A DNA stretch of 64,000 nt from Sporosarcina sp. ANT_H38 (GCF_008369195.1 NZ_VOBC01000001.1:2232001-2296000), one strand, 5' to 3'; counted from the first letter of the stretch, positions 30,258 through 39,523 are shown. Translations and numbers: made by a program. Notes: generated by a model not told the origin, from the letters alone.

Positions 30258-31451
30258 ATGACAGTGAAATCTAATAATTTCGCCTTATACGTTTTAATGT
30301 TCAACATGTTCGTCGCCATGGCAGGCATCGGTCTCATCATTCCAATTATGCCTGAATACTTGGGTACGTTTGGTGTTGCTGGTCAAGCTCTTGGCTTTCT
30401 GATCGCCATGTTTTCATTTGCACAATTTATCTTTTCTCCGATTGCCGGCGATTTATCTGATAAGCACGGACGAAAAAAACTAATTATTGTAGGATTAATT
30501 ATTTACGGCCTATCACAACTTGCATTCGGACTATCCACCGAATTATGGATGCTGTTTGCCGCTCGATTCTTTTCTGGTCTTGGCTCCGCATTCATCGTAC
30601 CTCCGATGATGGCATTCGTTGCTGATATTACATCTTACGAAAACAGAGGAAGAGGAATGGGCCTACTCGGTGCTTCTATGTCGCTAGGTTTCATGATTGG
30701 ACCTGCAATCGGCGGATTTCTTTCAAAAGTAAGCTTACAGTTCCCTTTTTACATTTCGACAGCAGCAGCACTGACGGCAGCGCTTATTTCCGTTTTTGCT
30801 TTACCGAACCCCGCGCCACGTAGCGCGAACGAATCTAAAAATAAGAACAAGAGAGAAAATCTTTTCAAGCAGATGAAACGCTCAACGACAACTCCTTACT
30901 TTGTCATGCTAATTGTCATGTTTGTCTTTTCATTCGGTTTGGCTAATTTCCAATCTACAATAGCACTTTATGTGGACCATAAATACGGCTATACCCCCGC
31001 TCAAATCGCTGTCATTATAACAGTTGGAGGCTTTGTTGGAGTTATTGCACAGACATTCGTCATCAGCAAATTGTTCAAGCGATTTGGAGAAATGCGAGTC
31101 ATTCTTGTAAACCTTATCATCGCTGCTTTTGCAATGATTGGTATTGTATTCGTCAATTCCTTCTTTATGATTCTTTTCGTGGCAACGATTTTCTTCACTG
31201 CCACATCCCTTCTGCGGCCAGCCGTCAACACACTCGTTTCGAAACTTGCGGGGGAAGAACAAGGTTTCGCTGCAGGCATGATGACTGCATACATGAGTCT
31301 TGGAAACATGGTTGGGCCGGCACTTGCAGGCATTCTGTTTGATATCAATATCCTCTATCCTTATATTATCGGCACAATCATCCTGCTCATCTGTTTTACC
31401 ATTGCATCTTATTGGGCAAAACGAAGCAGTGATTTACTTTCAGGTTTATAA
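30258..31451 (+). CDS. MFS multidrug efflux transporter (Bmr/NorA-like, DHA1)
   Basis: Twelve-helix major facilitator of 397 residues. Motif A between helices 2 and 3 is GDLSDKHGRKK near 62-72, and the antiporter motif C is GASMSLGFMIGPAIGG near 139-154. The pattern fits proton-coupled drug efflux of the Bmr/Blt/NorA group; the substrate is not predictable. The start lies behind a weak GTTGGGG site. It is monocistronic, between a terminator upstream and one downstream. Confidence 0.85.
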   Translation: MTVKSNNFALYVLMFNMFVAMAGIGLIIPIMPEYLGTFGVAGQALGFLIAMFSFAQFIFSPIAGDLSDKHGRKKLIIVGLIIYGLSQLAFGLSTELWMLFAARFFSGLGSAFIVPPMMAFVADITSYENRGRGMGLLGASMSLGFMIGPAIGGFLSKVSLQFPFYISTAAALTAALISVFALPNPAPRSANESKNKNKRENLFKQMKRSTTTPYFVMLIVMFVFSFGLANFQSTIALYVDHKYGYTPAQIAVIITVGGFVGVIAQTFVISKLFKRFGEMRVILVNLIIAAFAMIGIVFVNSFFMILFVATIFFTATSLLRPAVNTLVSKLAGEEQGFAAGMMTAYMSLGNMVGPALAGILFDINILYPYIIGTIILLICFTIASYWAKRSSDLLSGL

Positions 31452-31456
31452 ACCTA

Positions 31457-31560
31457 TGAAAAGCGGAGTACGCCGTTTAGCCCCGACAACTAGGAGGGAA
31501 ACAGATCCATTCGAATCCCCGCTTCATGTAAGACCAGGGGCTGACGACTGAAGCCTATAC
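31457..31560. repeat. Bacillales-type intergenic repeat (GTTTAGCCCCGAC family)
   Basis: Starts GAAAAGCGGAG and contains GTTTAGCCCCGACAAC and GGGGCTGACGACTGAAGCC, resembling short GC-rich repeats I recall from Bacillaceae intergenic regions. It is imperfectly palindromic and has no ORF with a ribosome site. Confidence 0.5.
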
Positions 31561-31602
31561 CACGACCTAAATTAAAAAAACCATACTTTCTTTTCTATGA
31601 AG

Positions 31603-31650
31603 TAAAGCCCCATCGCACCAGAAATCCCCAGTGTGATGGGGCTTTTCTGT
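31603..31650 (+). terminator. Terminator after the MFS gene
   Basis: Strong stem AAAGCCCCATC-CAC/GTG-GATGGGGCTTT followed by TTTTCTGT. Confidence 0.85.
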
Positions 31651-31733
31651 CGTAAGTCATCATTCCATCTTAGCTTCTTTGAATGCCCTTTGAACATACC
31701 GCAACGGCGTAAAGTACTATTGATAAATAATAT

Positions 31734-32428
31734 CACGTCTGATTATCAACCAAAATTAACCAGTTAATAGCTTGATCACCCCCTGGCCGCTACTTGTATA
31801 GTTGCGTTTTTGGAATGAATAACTTCTAGTACGATTATTGAGATGTCTGGATTAGTATGGTTGCCCTTCATCCGTCGCGCTCAAAATGCATTAGTACACA
31901 GTGTGCTGAAGTTTTTGGGGACGAAAGAATAGCTGGCTTCTTACATAGAGAAAAGCCGCAAAAGATGCAATTTTGACGGCTGCTGCTTTCTCTACGGTTT
32001 TTAAAAAAGTTCACTTTCTAATAGGCAACACAAGCTTAGATGCATAATTTTCACTAAAAGTAAGCAAGGAACACGTTATACAAAGTACTATAGTGCCCGA
32101 AATTGCATCTTCGGGTACTTACACTCTCCATAGAATATCATCTATTTTTTTCTTCCAAAACAACCACATTTTTCACTTTAATATTGTAGGAACGCGACAG
32201 GCAACTATTCACAACAGGATTAATGAAAAAAAGTGTGGCTAGAAGTGACGGAGTCACTTCTAGCCACACTTTTCCCCCTCTTGGGAGGGAGGAATGAATT
32301 GCAATTCCTCCCTAAATCTGTCATGAATAGTTAGCCGAAAGCGGTCTGAAAATAGTCCAGTGAAAATAGAGGTTATCAAACCTTCTCAACAGTATTTCAT
32401 GCAAATAAATGGATATTCAACAGACGTG
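31734..32428 (-). mobile_element. MITE-like structured repeat, copy B (695 bp)
   Basis: Inverted relative to copy A and clearly homologous over its length. Ends are CACGTCTGATTATC (31734) and TTCAACAGACGTG (ending 32428), flanked by a perfect 8 bp duplication AAATAATA (31725-31732 and 32429-32436). Conserved parts are a perfect 19 bp hairpin (32231-32249 with 32253-32271), the hairpin at 32095-32116 with loop ATTGCATC, and an imperfect hairpin at 31955-31980 with loop GATGCAAT. It carries about 57 bp absent from copy A between two GTATAGTTG-like repeats, and an extra GGGAGGAAT hairpin. The 31452-32539 gap contains this, a short repeat and a terminator; no gene. Confidence 0.8.
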
Positions 32429-32539
32429 AAATAATAAGTTCATCGCCTATAAAATCAGCAATTCTGCACTCCGTATCTTTTAACATTTCCCCACCTTATT
32501 GCTAACAAGTACGAACCAGATAGCTTGAACACCAAATTA

Positions 32540-33433
32540 TTAATAATTGTAATTCCCTCTCAATCTTTCTGCGTGACCTTGTACAATTTGGGTAAATGCA
32601 TCCACTTGTTTAAGTGCAAATGAAGATTCATAACCAATCAACCATGTATCCCGTGTCAATTCAAACTCCTCTTCATTATTCAAGAGAGGCATTCTATTGA
32701 CATCTTCATCACCTGTCAGCGTAATCGATGGCAATATCGCATATCCAATCCCATTTAACGCTAGTTGCTTACAAGTCTCAATCTGGTCGACTGTGATTTG
32801 ACGTCCCGGATTCTGGTCGAAATGACGTTGCCACCAACGTTGGATTTCCATATGATAATTCGAATCACTTTTAAATTGGATAAATGGACGTTTCGTATCT
32901 TTCAATTCACCGATTGACGTAATTTCACGATCTACCAAATAGAGGTGATCTCGGAATAAATATGTTTTTCTACTCTTCCAATCTACTTGCCCCCGCACAA
33001 TTCCAACGTGAACTTCCCCCTCGTATAATGCTTTTACAATTTCCGAACTCCACCCTGTTATTAGCGAAATCTTGGCATCAGGATACATTTCGACATACTC
33101 TTTCAATACTTGAGGCAACCACGTCTGCCCTACGATCGATGCACAAGCAATTTTCAATGTGCCGTGCACTTTATCCGCCATCGAAGCGATCATTTCGAAC
33201 GTTTCTTCACGTTTCACAATTGCTTCACGTGCATAAGTGATGACAAGTTCTCCCGCTGGCGTTGGCTCAAGCCCTTTCTGGGATCGGATGAACAATAACG
33301 TACCCCACTCCTTCTCAATAGACTGTAATCGCTGTGATAGAGCCGGTTGCGATAAGAAAAGGCGCTCTGCCGCTTTTCGCATATTCCCTTCTTCTGCTAA
33401 CGCTTTTATGATTTCAAGTTCTGTCGTTGTCAT
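32540..33433 (-). CDS. ccpC: LysR-type regulator CcpC
   Basis: Citrate-responsive LysR regulator; in B. subtilis it represses citB and citZ. The start is the ATG at 33433 after AAAGGGG (297 residues). The helix-turn-helix is in NMRKAAERLFLSQPALSQRLQ near 18-38, and the co-inducer domain contains SLITGWSSEIVKALYEGE and VDQIETCKQLALNGIGYAILP, both nearly as in B. subtilis CcpC. In B. subtilis ccpC follows ykuL directly; here an MFS gene lies between, overlapping this gene by 20 bp. Its TCA-cycle role complements pycA and pdh in this window. Confidence 0.88.
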   Translation of the reverse strand: MTTTELEIIKALAEEGNMRKAAERLFLSQPALSQRLQSIEKEWGTLLFIRSQKGLEPTPAGELVITYAREAIVKREETFEMIASMADKVHGTLKIACASIVGQTWLPQVLKEYVEMYPDAKISLITGWSSEIVKALYEGEVHVGIVRGQVDWKSRKTYLFRDHLYLVDREITSIGELKDTKRPFIQFKSDSNYHMEIQRWWQRHFDQNPGRQITVDQIETCKQLALNGIGYAILPSITLTGDEDVNRMPLLNNEEEFELTRDTWLIGYESSFALKQVDAFTQIVQGHAERLRGNYNY

Positions 33434-34916
33434 TAAAATACCCCTTTCCACGTGGGATTTTCAGTATAAGGAACAAGCTGAAAACAGCAAAAATAGCTAC
33501 TGTAATGTATACCCACTGCAACGAACCATCAAGTGCATTTTGTAATGATTGTACTTTTGAGGCAGCTGTCATCTGCCTCAAGTCATCCGTTAATAGCAAA
33601 TTGACATCATCTAAGCTATAATCCAAATCGTCTTTTCTGAAATGTGCCATTAACATGCCATTTAAAATCGCGCCGAACAGCGCTGCACCAAACGTGTTTC
33701 CAAAATTCCTCATGAACATATTAGCAGCCGTCGCAGATCCACGCGTTTCTCTCGGGACTGCTGCCTGAATTGTGACGATGAACGATGTACTCGTTAATCC
33801 CATTCCGACACCTACAAAAAAGCTCGCCATTGCAGCCCACCAAGGTCCTGATCCAGCATCCATTACGACAAACAAAGATGTTCCCAGAATGAGCGATAAC
33901 CCACCCGTAAAAGATACGAGAAACGTACCGTATCGGATTAACAGATGTCCCGCGACTGATGATGCAATCGGCCAACCTATTGACATTGCGGTCAATGTGA
34001 ATCCTGCGATAATCGCAGGCTGTTCCATCACACCTGCCACAAATGTCGGTAAATAAGAAGATATGCCTATCAATATGACTCCTGTCGTTAAAGACACGAG
34101 GTTCGAATACAAGATTACAGGGTTTTTCCATAACGCAAACGGCATCACTGGATCTATTGCTCGCTGCTCGACACTGACAAATAACACCAACGATCCAAGT
34201 CCTACAATGAATAGAGTAATACTGTATAACGAAAAACGATCAAATGTTTGACCACCTTCAACAAGCCAGAATAAAATAATAGATAAGGATAGCATAAGTA
34301 AAAAGGCACCTTTGTAATCGATGGAAACTTTTTTCGCTCGCTGAGGCTCATGAAGAAACAGGTAAATACCAACCATCGCTAGGACTCCGAGTGGCACATT
34401 CACCCAGAAGACAAACTTCCAATTCATATATTGGACAATTAATCCTCCAATCACGGGTCCAGATACAGCTGAAATCCCCCATACACTTGATAAATATCCT
34501 TGGATTTTTGCCCGTTCTTTCGTCGTATACATATCGCCGACAATCGTCGTAGCTATTGGCATAACTGCACCTGCACCAAGGCCTTGAATTAACCTGAATA
34601 CGATTAACTGTTCCATAGAAACAGCAAAACCGCTTAAAATGGACCCAATAAGAAATAACGTTAACCCAATAAATATAATTGGTTTTCGACCAAATAAGTC
34701 CGCCAATTTACCATAAATGAGAACTGTAACCGTACTCATCAGTAAATACGAAGAAAAAACCCAACTATACCTTGAAAAACCACCAAGGTCTGAAGCAATC
34801 GAAGGCATTGCTGTTGTTACAATCGTGGCTTCCACAGCACTGACAAACATTGCTAGCATAACAGCAATGAGTACAAACGGCCGATTCGTTACTTTACTAT
34901 TTTTCACTGTTCTCAT
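33414..34916 (-). CDS. MFS multidrug efflux transporter (EmrB/QacA, DHA2)
   Basis: A 500-residue protein with about 14 membrane helices, the DHA2 layout. Motif A is GKLADLFGRKP near 69-79, motif C is GISAVSGPVIGGLI near 148-161, and the N-terminal VEATIVTTAMPSIASDL block is typical of EmrB/QacA pumps. It probably exports lipophilic or cationic compounds with proton exchange. It overlaps ccpC by 20 bp, so the two are probably co-transcribed. The gene is an insertion relative to B. subtilis ykuL-ccpC order. Confidence 0.85.
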   Translation of the reverse strand: MRTVKNSKVTNRPFVLIAVMLAMFVSAVEATIVTTAMPSIASDLGGFSRYSWVFSSYLLMSTVTVLIYGKLADLFGRKPIIFIGLTLFLIGSILSGFAVSMEQLIVFRLIQGLGAGAVMPIATTIVGDMYTTKERAKIQGYLSSVWGISAVSGPVIGGLIVQYMNWKFVFWVNVPLGVLAMVGIYLFLHEPQRAKKVSIDYKGAFLLMLSLSIILFWLVEGGQTFDRFSLYSITLFIVGLGSLVLFVSVEQRAIDPVMPFALWKNPVILYSNLVSLTTGVILIGISSYLPTFVAGVMEQPAIIAGFTLTAMSIGWPIASSVAGHLLIRYGTFLVSFTGGLSLILGTSLFVVMDAGSGPWWAAMASFFVGVGMGLTSTSFIVTIQAAVPRETRGSATAANMFMRNFGNTFGAALFGAILNGMLMAHFRKDDLDYSLDDVNLLLTDDLRQMTAASKVQSLQNALDGSLQWVYITVAIFAVFSLFLILKIPRGKGYFNDNDRT

Positions 34917-34929
34917 TCTCCTTCCAAAC

Positions 34930-34955
34930 AGAAAAGGGCCCCTCTAGGAGCCCGC
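34930..34955 (-). terminator. Terminator between darB and the MFS gene
   Basis: Compact stem GGGCTCC/GGGGCCC with TAGA-type loop, followed on the minus strand by TTTTCTGTTT. Confidence 0.7.
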
Positions 34956-34971
34956 AATTTAACCATAACAA

Positions 34972-35412
34972 TTATTCAACCGAGTAAATATATCTTTTAA
35001 ACTGCTTCATTATTACTCTTCGCGTTAATATGCCTGCAAATGTGCCGTCTTCTTCCGTCACGCAAAGAAATGTATGATCAATTAATAAATCGAGCCCTTT
35101 TTGGAACCGATCCGTCGTTTTTATGGATGGCAAATCAGTTTGCATAATTTCATCAACTTTCAAATCGGCAAGACGTTCATATTCAATACGTTCAAGGCCC
35201 AAAATAGAATCAGTAATCATACCCATACTGAGCAACCCTTTTAAACGGTATTTCGCATCAAGGACCGGTATAGCTGAATAACCTGTTTTTGTTAGAACAA
35301 GGAGGGCGTGCTCTGCATTATTTCCAACCTGAACATGCGCAACTTTTTCAGAAGAAATGATAAAATCCGCTATCGGTGTGAAAAGAAAATCCCTATTGTT
35401 TATAGAAATCAT
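34972..35412 (-). CDS. darB: CBS-domain c-di-AMP receptor DarB (YkuL/CbpB)
   Basis: A 146-residue protein of two CBS repeats (VGNNAEHALLVLTKTGYSAIPVLD near 27-50; VDEIMQTDLPSIKTTDRFQKGLDLL split across about 86-111). In B. subtilis the apo form activates the (p)ppGpp synthetase Rel and pyruvate carboxylase, and c-di-AMP binding prevents this. Sequence and proximity to ccpC match ykuL. An ATG after AAGGAGTAG starts it. It is followed by a terminator. Confidence 0.88.
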   Translation of the reverse strand: MISINNRDFLFTPIADFIISSEKVAHVQVGNNAEHALLVLTKTGYSAIPVLDAKYRLKGLLSMGMITDSILGLERIEYERLADLKVDEIMQTDLPSIKTTDRFQKGLDLLIDHTFLCVTEEDGTFAGILTRRVIMKQFKRYIYSVE

Positions 35413-35499
35413 GTAAATCTACTCCTTCTGTAGCTATGCTGTTCATCTTAAAACTACATATCTATCATATCATAAGAAGGACTTTCTATCCTCGAAAAT

Positions 35500-35533
35500 G
35501 AAAAAGAAAACCCCTTCCGTTAAGAAGAGGTTG
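35500..35533 (-). terminator. Terminator after the small two-TM gene
   Basis: Stem AACCCCTT/AAGAGGTT (35509-35516 with 35525-35532, two wobble pairs on the minus-strand transcript) then TTCTTTTTC on the minus strand; overlaps the last codons. Confidence 0.7.
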
Positions 35534-35753
35534 CGTAATAAAAAATGACGATCCCCATGAAAAATACGGCAATGAGTGCTACCCAAATAATCGGATTTAA
35601 TGTAAATGGATGCTCTTCAATCGATGCTGGAATCGAACCAGCCTGTCCCTCAACAACAACCCCCGCCTTGCTCCATTTTCGCACGGCGTTAAAGCCGACC
35701 ATACAAATGATCAAAACTACGATAATTAATGGAACTGTCCATACATCCAACAT
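35520..35753 (-). CDS. Small two-helix membrane protein, unknown
   Basis: A 77-residue protein with a first helix (VPLIIVVLIICMVGFNAV), a short loop including EGQAGSIPASIEEHPFTLNP, and a second helix (IIWVALIAVFFMGIVIFYY). The ATG follows AAAGGAGGG. I do not recognise the family. It has its own terminator between fadH and darB. Confidence 0.65.
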   Translation of the reverse strand: MLDVWTVPLIIVVLIICMVGFNAVRKWSKAGVVVEGQAGSIPASIEEHPFTLNPIIWVALIAVFFMGIVIFYYATSS

Positions 35754-35802
35754 ACATCCCTCCTTTTTAAAGTAGGATGCGCTTATTCGAAAAAGTTAAT
35801 CA

Positions 35803-36561
35803 TCAAAACGGAAATTTATTAAGCCATTGTCCGCCGTCAAGTGTCACAATTTCTCCATTCATATAAGATGCCTTGTCTGACATTATAAATGCAGCTAGCT
35901 CCGCAATTTCTTCCGGTTGTCCTAGACGACCTAAAGGAATCGATTCCAGTGTGCGCTTTGCAGCTTCGTCCGACTCCCATAATTTTTCTGCGCCGCCTGT
36001 GCGGTCAATCGGACCCGGTGCAATACCATTCACACGGATTCCATATTGCGTTCCCCATTCAACCGCCAATGTCCGTGTTAGTGACATTACACCTGCTTTG
36101 GCTGCTGCGGAATGGGCAATGCCAGCGCCTGCATTCCAAGCATACGTTGCAAGCATATTTAAAATAGACCCTTTTTGGCCCTTTTCAATCCAGTAGTTTC
36201 CAACAGCACTTGAACAATAAAAAGTTCCATTTAATACAATATCAATAACTGACTTCCAGCCATTCGGCGATAATTTTTCCGCCTTTACAATGAAGTTTCC
36301 AGCTGCATTATTTACTAATCCGTCAATTCGTCCAAACTTCTCATCCGTAAAAGCGATAAGTGCTTCGACGGATTCAACATTCCTTACATCCATCTGAAAT
36401 AGATGTGCATGTGCACCAATTTCTTCCTGAGCCGCTTTCAGCCGATCTAAATCTCTACCTGTAATGACGACTTGTGCACCTTCCGCAGCAAATTTCTTCG
36501 CCATGTATTTCCCCATTCCATTCGATCCACCTGTTACAATTATAACCTTTTCATTAAACAT
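35803..36561 (-). CDS. fadH: 2,4-dienoyl-CoA reductase (SDR), YkuF/FadH
   Basis: NADPH-dependent short-chain reductase for beta-oxidation of unsaturated fatty acids. The start is the ATG at 36561 after TAGGGGG (252 residues; the longer upstream reading has no ribosome site). The cofactor motif is TGGSNGMG near 8-15, then NNAAGNF near 88-94. SAAAKAG near 158-164 sits in the active-site segment, which lacks the classic YxxxK tyrosine, as in this SDR subgroup. APGPIDRTGGAEKLWES and the C-terminal DGGQWLNKFPF are almost as in B. subtilis YkuF. A FadR-type operator lies just upstream. Confidence 0.9.
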   Translation of the reverse strand: MFNEKVIIVTGGSNGMGKYMAKKFAAEGAQVVITGRDLDRLKAAQEEIGAHAHLFQMDVRNVESVEALIAFTDEKFGRIDGLVNNAAGNFIVKAEKLSPNGWKSVIDIVLNGTFYCSSAVGNYWIEKGQKGSILNMLATYAWNAGAGIAHSAAAKAGVMSLTRTLAVEWGTQYGIRVNGIAPGPIDRTGGAEKLWESDEAAKRTLESIPLGRLGQPEEIAELAAFIMSDKASYMNGEIVTLDGGQWLNKFPF

Positions 36562-36581
36562 AGTAATTCCCCCTAATGTAA

Positions 36582-36599
36582 TGAATGAATATTCACTCA
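36582..36599 (-). promoter_or_regulatory. FadR/YsiA-type operator upstream of fadH
   Basis: TGAATGAATATTCACTCA is an 18 bp near-palindrome matching the B. subtilis FadR box (TGAATGA, four central bases, TCATTCA) with one mismatch. It lies about 20 bp before the fadH start, so repression of fadH that is relieved by long-chain acyl-CoA is inferred. Confidence 0.8.
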
Positions 36600-36675
36600 T
36601 AATTGTAGCACGTTATCGCCTTCATGACGAGACCAAAAACGGACAACGAATTTTCTCCTTTGTCCGTTTACAGTC

Positions 36676-38721
36676 TTACACTTTATTCGTAAAATATCTT
36701 TCCACAATCTCATCAGCCGGAACTGCCTTACTGTACAAAAACCCTTGCGCTTTCTGACATTTGGCTTCTAATAGAATTGTTGCCTGTAAATCCTTTTCTA
36801 CGCCTTCCGCGATGACTTCCATACCAAGACTATGTGCTAGACTAATAATTGTCTTTGCTATTGCTTCATTTTTCACATCAGTTTCAATATCTTTAATAAA
36901 TGATCGGTCTATTTTAATGATGTCGATTGGATATTGCTTCAAGTAACTGAGGGATGAGTAACCCGTTCCAAAATCGTCAACAGAAATGAAAATACCAATT
37001 TTCTTTAGTTCATTTAACGTCGATATTGTTTCGTCTATTTTCGTTAATGCGCCCTCTGTGATCTCCACTTCAAGAGAAGAAGGGACGATGCCATAGTAAG
37101 CAATTTTCTTTTTCAATTTATCTACAAAGTTTTCCATTCTAAATTGCTTTGGCGATATGTTCACTGCAATCCTGATTGCTTTAAACTGTTTTTCCTGCCA
37201 CTCTTTCAATTGACGACATACTTGGTCTAACACCCAATCACCAATTCCATGAATAAGGCCTGAGTCCTCAGCAATGGGTATGAATTGCACTGGTGAAACA
37301 AATCCAAATTTGCCATTGTTCCATCTAAGAAGCGCTTCGAAGCTGCTAATTTGCCCCGTTTTCAAATCGACTTGCGGTTGATAGTGAACCGTCAGTTCAT
37401 TTAATTCAATCGCTCTGCGCAAATGCGATTCCATCAGTGCTTCATCCGGGAAGGAAGAATTCATCTCTTCTTGATAGAAACGGTAATGGGATCGACCACG
37501 ATCTTTTACAAAGACAAGCGCTTGTTCCGATTTCCGTAATAGGTCCTCCAGCGTTTTTCCATCTTCAGGATAAACAGCAATTCCAATGGATGCGGAGATA
37601 AAATACTCCTGATGATTAAAATAAAATGGTTTACCGAAATCATTCAGTAACTGTTGTGCAAACTTCTCCGTCTTAGGCACGGAATGATTTTGCAATGAAA
37701 CGATAAATTCATCGCTGCCATTACGATATAATCTGGCAGATGCAGGACAGATAACCTTCAATCGTTCCGCAACCATCTTCAATATTTCGTCCGCACCATT
37801 ATGTCCAAGCGATTCATTTATTAATTTGAAACGGTCTAGTCCTAAATGGATAAAAGAAAGCCTTTTATCGCTTTTAAGAGAAAAGAGAGAGTCCTCCGTA
37901 AAATGCTCTTTCATCGCACGACGATTCCAAAGACCCGTCAAATGATCATGATAGGATAGGAAAAAAAGTTTTTCATTATTTTTCTGATGAACAGATGTGT
38001 CCCGTAATATCAACTGAACTTCTTTTACATCTTCATTAACAAAGACTGGAATCGTCTTCAAGTAAGTGGGTAATAAATGACCCTTTTTATGAAAAATGGG
38101 TGTACCATCCATCTCAATTGATTCGCCAGCGAGTGAGCGGGACAAAAAAAGCTTGAATTCTCCGACTTCAACCTCCGTAGCAAGATTAAAGATTGAACGA
38201 CCTGAAAGTTCTTTAAATCGATAACCGAAAGCTAAATAGACTGCCCGATTCGCGTAGATAACTTTAAAGTTCTTATCGATGGTTATGATTGGGTCGAGAT
38301 TATGTTCGATGACAGAATTATATTTATGTAGCAACTCCGTCTGAGACTCCCTTTCAGCTTTGATATCAAGCCTCTCACGTAAGTCAATGAAGATAATTTC
38401 CCGTTCACATTTTTCAGTATGGCATTGAATATCCAGTTCGAATAATACATTTGTCCCATCTCGATTCGATTGGATTTCAGTCATAATATTTGTTTGAGTT
38501 TGTAGCTTGCGCTTAATTGGGATCCACAAATCTCCAAAAAAACAGTCTGCTGATTGTTGTACCTCAGCTGAAAAGTATTGCACGGCCAATGAATTGGCAT
38601 AAAGCACATCAAAATTGCCTAGTTTATTTTTCTCTATAAGTATGGTCATCTTGAACGAATGGTCAAAAATATATGATTCAATAATTTTATCTAAACGCTC
38701 CTCAATCTTAACGTATCCCAT
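36676..38721 (-). CDS. PAS-PAS-GGDEF(degenerate)-EAL cyclic-di-GMP protein
   Basis: A 681-residue soluble signalling protein. The N-terminal region (about 1-240) has two PAS-like domains (the second around LDPIITIDKNFKVIYANRAVY). A GGDEF domain (about 255-420) follows DHLTGLWNRRAM, but its active-site loop reads YRNGSDEF, so the second Gly is Ser and cyclase activity is doubtful. The EAL domain (about 430-675) keeps SFEALLRW, NISPKQF, EVEITEGA, DDFGTGYSSL, KIDRSFI and AEGVE, the residues for c-di-GMP hydrolysis. It is probably a phosphodiesterase tuned by PAS input and perhaps by GTP binding to the GGDEF domain. Confidence 0.88.
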   Translation of the reverse strand: MGYVKIEERLDKIIESYIFDHSFKMTILIEKNKLGNFDVLYANSLAVQYFSAEVQQSADCFFGDLWIPIKRKLQTQTNIMTEIQSNRDGTNVLFELDIQCHTEKCEREIIFIDLRERLDIKAERESQTELLHKYNSVIEHNLDPIITIDKNFKVIYANRAVYLAFGYRFKELSGRSIFNLATEVEVGEFKLFLSRSLAGESIEMDGTPIFHKKGHLLPTYLKTIPVFVNEDVKEVQLILRDTSVHQKNNEKLFFLSYHDHLTGLWNRRAMKEHFTEDSLFSLKSDKRLSFIHLGLDRFKLINESLGHNGADEILKMVAERLKVICPASARLYRNGSDEFIVSLQNHSVPKTEKFAQQLLNDFGKPFYFNHQEYFISASIGIAVYPEDGKTLEDLLRKSEQALVFVKDRGRSHYRFYQEEMNSSFPDEALMESHLRRAIELNELTVHYQPQVDLKTGQISSFEALLRWNNGKFGFVSPVQFIPIAEDSGLIHGIGDWVLDQVCRQLKEWQEKQFKAIRIAVNISPKQFRMENFVDKLKKKIAYYGIVPSSLEVEITEGALTKIDETISTLNELKKIGIFISVDDFGTGYSSLSYLKQYPIDIIKIDRSFIKDIETDVKNEAIAKTIISLAHSLGMEVIAEGVEKDLQATILLEAKCQKAQGFLYSKAVPADEIVERYFTNKV

Positions 38722-38947
38722 ATATGCCTCCGTTTGTTGTACATTTGTCTAAAGATTAGACAAGTAGTCCAGGCAAGTATGCGCTGGCCGTCCAAATACT
38801 TTACATACGTATTTAAACTTGATATGAATAGATTGCACCAATACCTAGAAATTATATCTCAATACAAGTATGAGCAATAACATATTGCGAAATAGTCTTA
38901 TTTCGTGAAAAAACAGTACATTTCCCCAAAAACATTTTCTGGGGAAG

Positions 38948-38976
38948 TTGTACAATTCTTTCGTTCTTGGTATTAT
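38948..38976 (+). promoter_or_regulatory. Promoter of ykyB
   Basis: TTGTAC (38948-38953), 17 bp spacer, TATTAT (38971-38976), 46 bp before the ykyB start. A small hairpin TTCCCC/GGGGAA lies directly upstream at about 38922-38946. The rest of the 38722-39021 gap shows nothing else I can name. Confidence 0.6.
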
Positions 38977-39021
38977 CGAAACATATGTAATCATTCAATC
39001 TTTCAACGAGGGAGGCCTATT

Positions 39022-39486
39022 TTGAAAAACAAACATTCCATCCGTCAATTAGCAATTGCCATCTATACGGTAAATCGTCATGCAAAAACAGCACCTGATA
39101 ACAAACAGCTCTACGCTTTAAAGAAAATGGCGATAGACAAACTTCTTAGCTTGGGTACCGCAGAAAAAATCGGATTGCATTTTGTCGATAATCCAAAATT
39201 TAGTAAGCAGCATTCCACAGTCCTCGTCCGATGTGACGAATTCCTCTTTCATACAATCCCGGAAAAAGAAGACTTCAATTCACTTCCACACCTCGGACAA
39301 CAAGATCCAACTTCTCGCAACCCGCAAGAACGGATGAGCTTGAAAACTGCGCGCGAGCTTCTCACCAATTATGTGGGTCCTGTCCACCAGAAAGTACCTG
39401 CGAAGAAAAAAACTACACTCAAAAAGTCTATTCACAGCATTCAAAGTACACAAAGTTTCCGTTCATCTTATTTGGATGGAAAATGA
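39022..39486 (+). CDS. ykyB: YkyB-like protein
   Basis: The start is the TTG at 39022 behind GGGAGGCC, giving 154 residues, the length of B. subtilis YkyB; the upstream extension from 38905 spans the promoter and is not coding. Characteristic blocks are YTVNRHAKTAPDNKQLY, KIGLHFVDNPKFSKQHS and LPHLGQQDP...RNPQERMSL. Cytosolic, basic C-terminus, function unknown. A terminator follows within 10 bp. Confidence 0.87.
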   Translation: MKNKHSIRQLAIAIYTVNRHAKTAPDNKQLYALKKMAIDKLLSLGTAEKIGLHFVDNPKFSKQHSTVLVRCDEFLFHTIPEKEDFNSLPHLGQQDPTSRNPQERMSLKTARELLTNYVGPVHQKVPAKKKTTLKKSIHSIQSTQSFRSSYLDGK

Positions 39487-39492
39487 GATAAT

Positions 39493-39523
39493 CGCCTGGG
39501 CACTGTTCCAGGCAATATTTTTA
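39493..39523 (+). terminator. Terminator of ykyB
   Basis: Stem GCCTGG/CCAGGC (39494-39499 with 39508-39513) followed by AATATTTTT. Confidence 0.7.
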
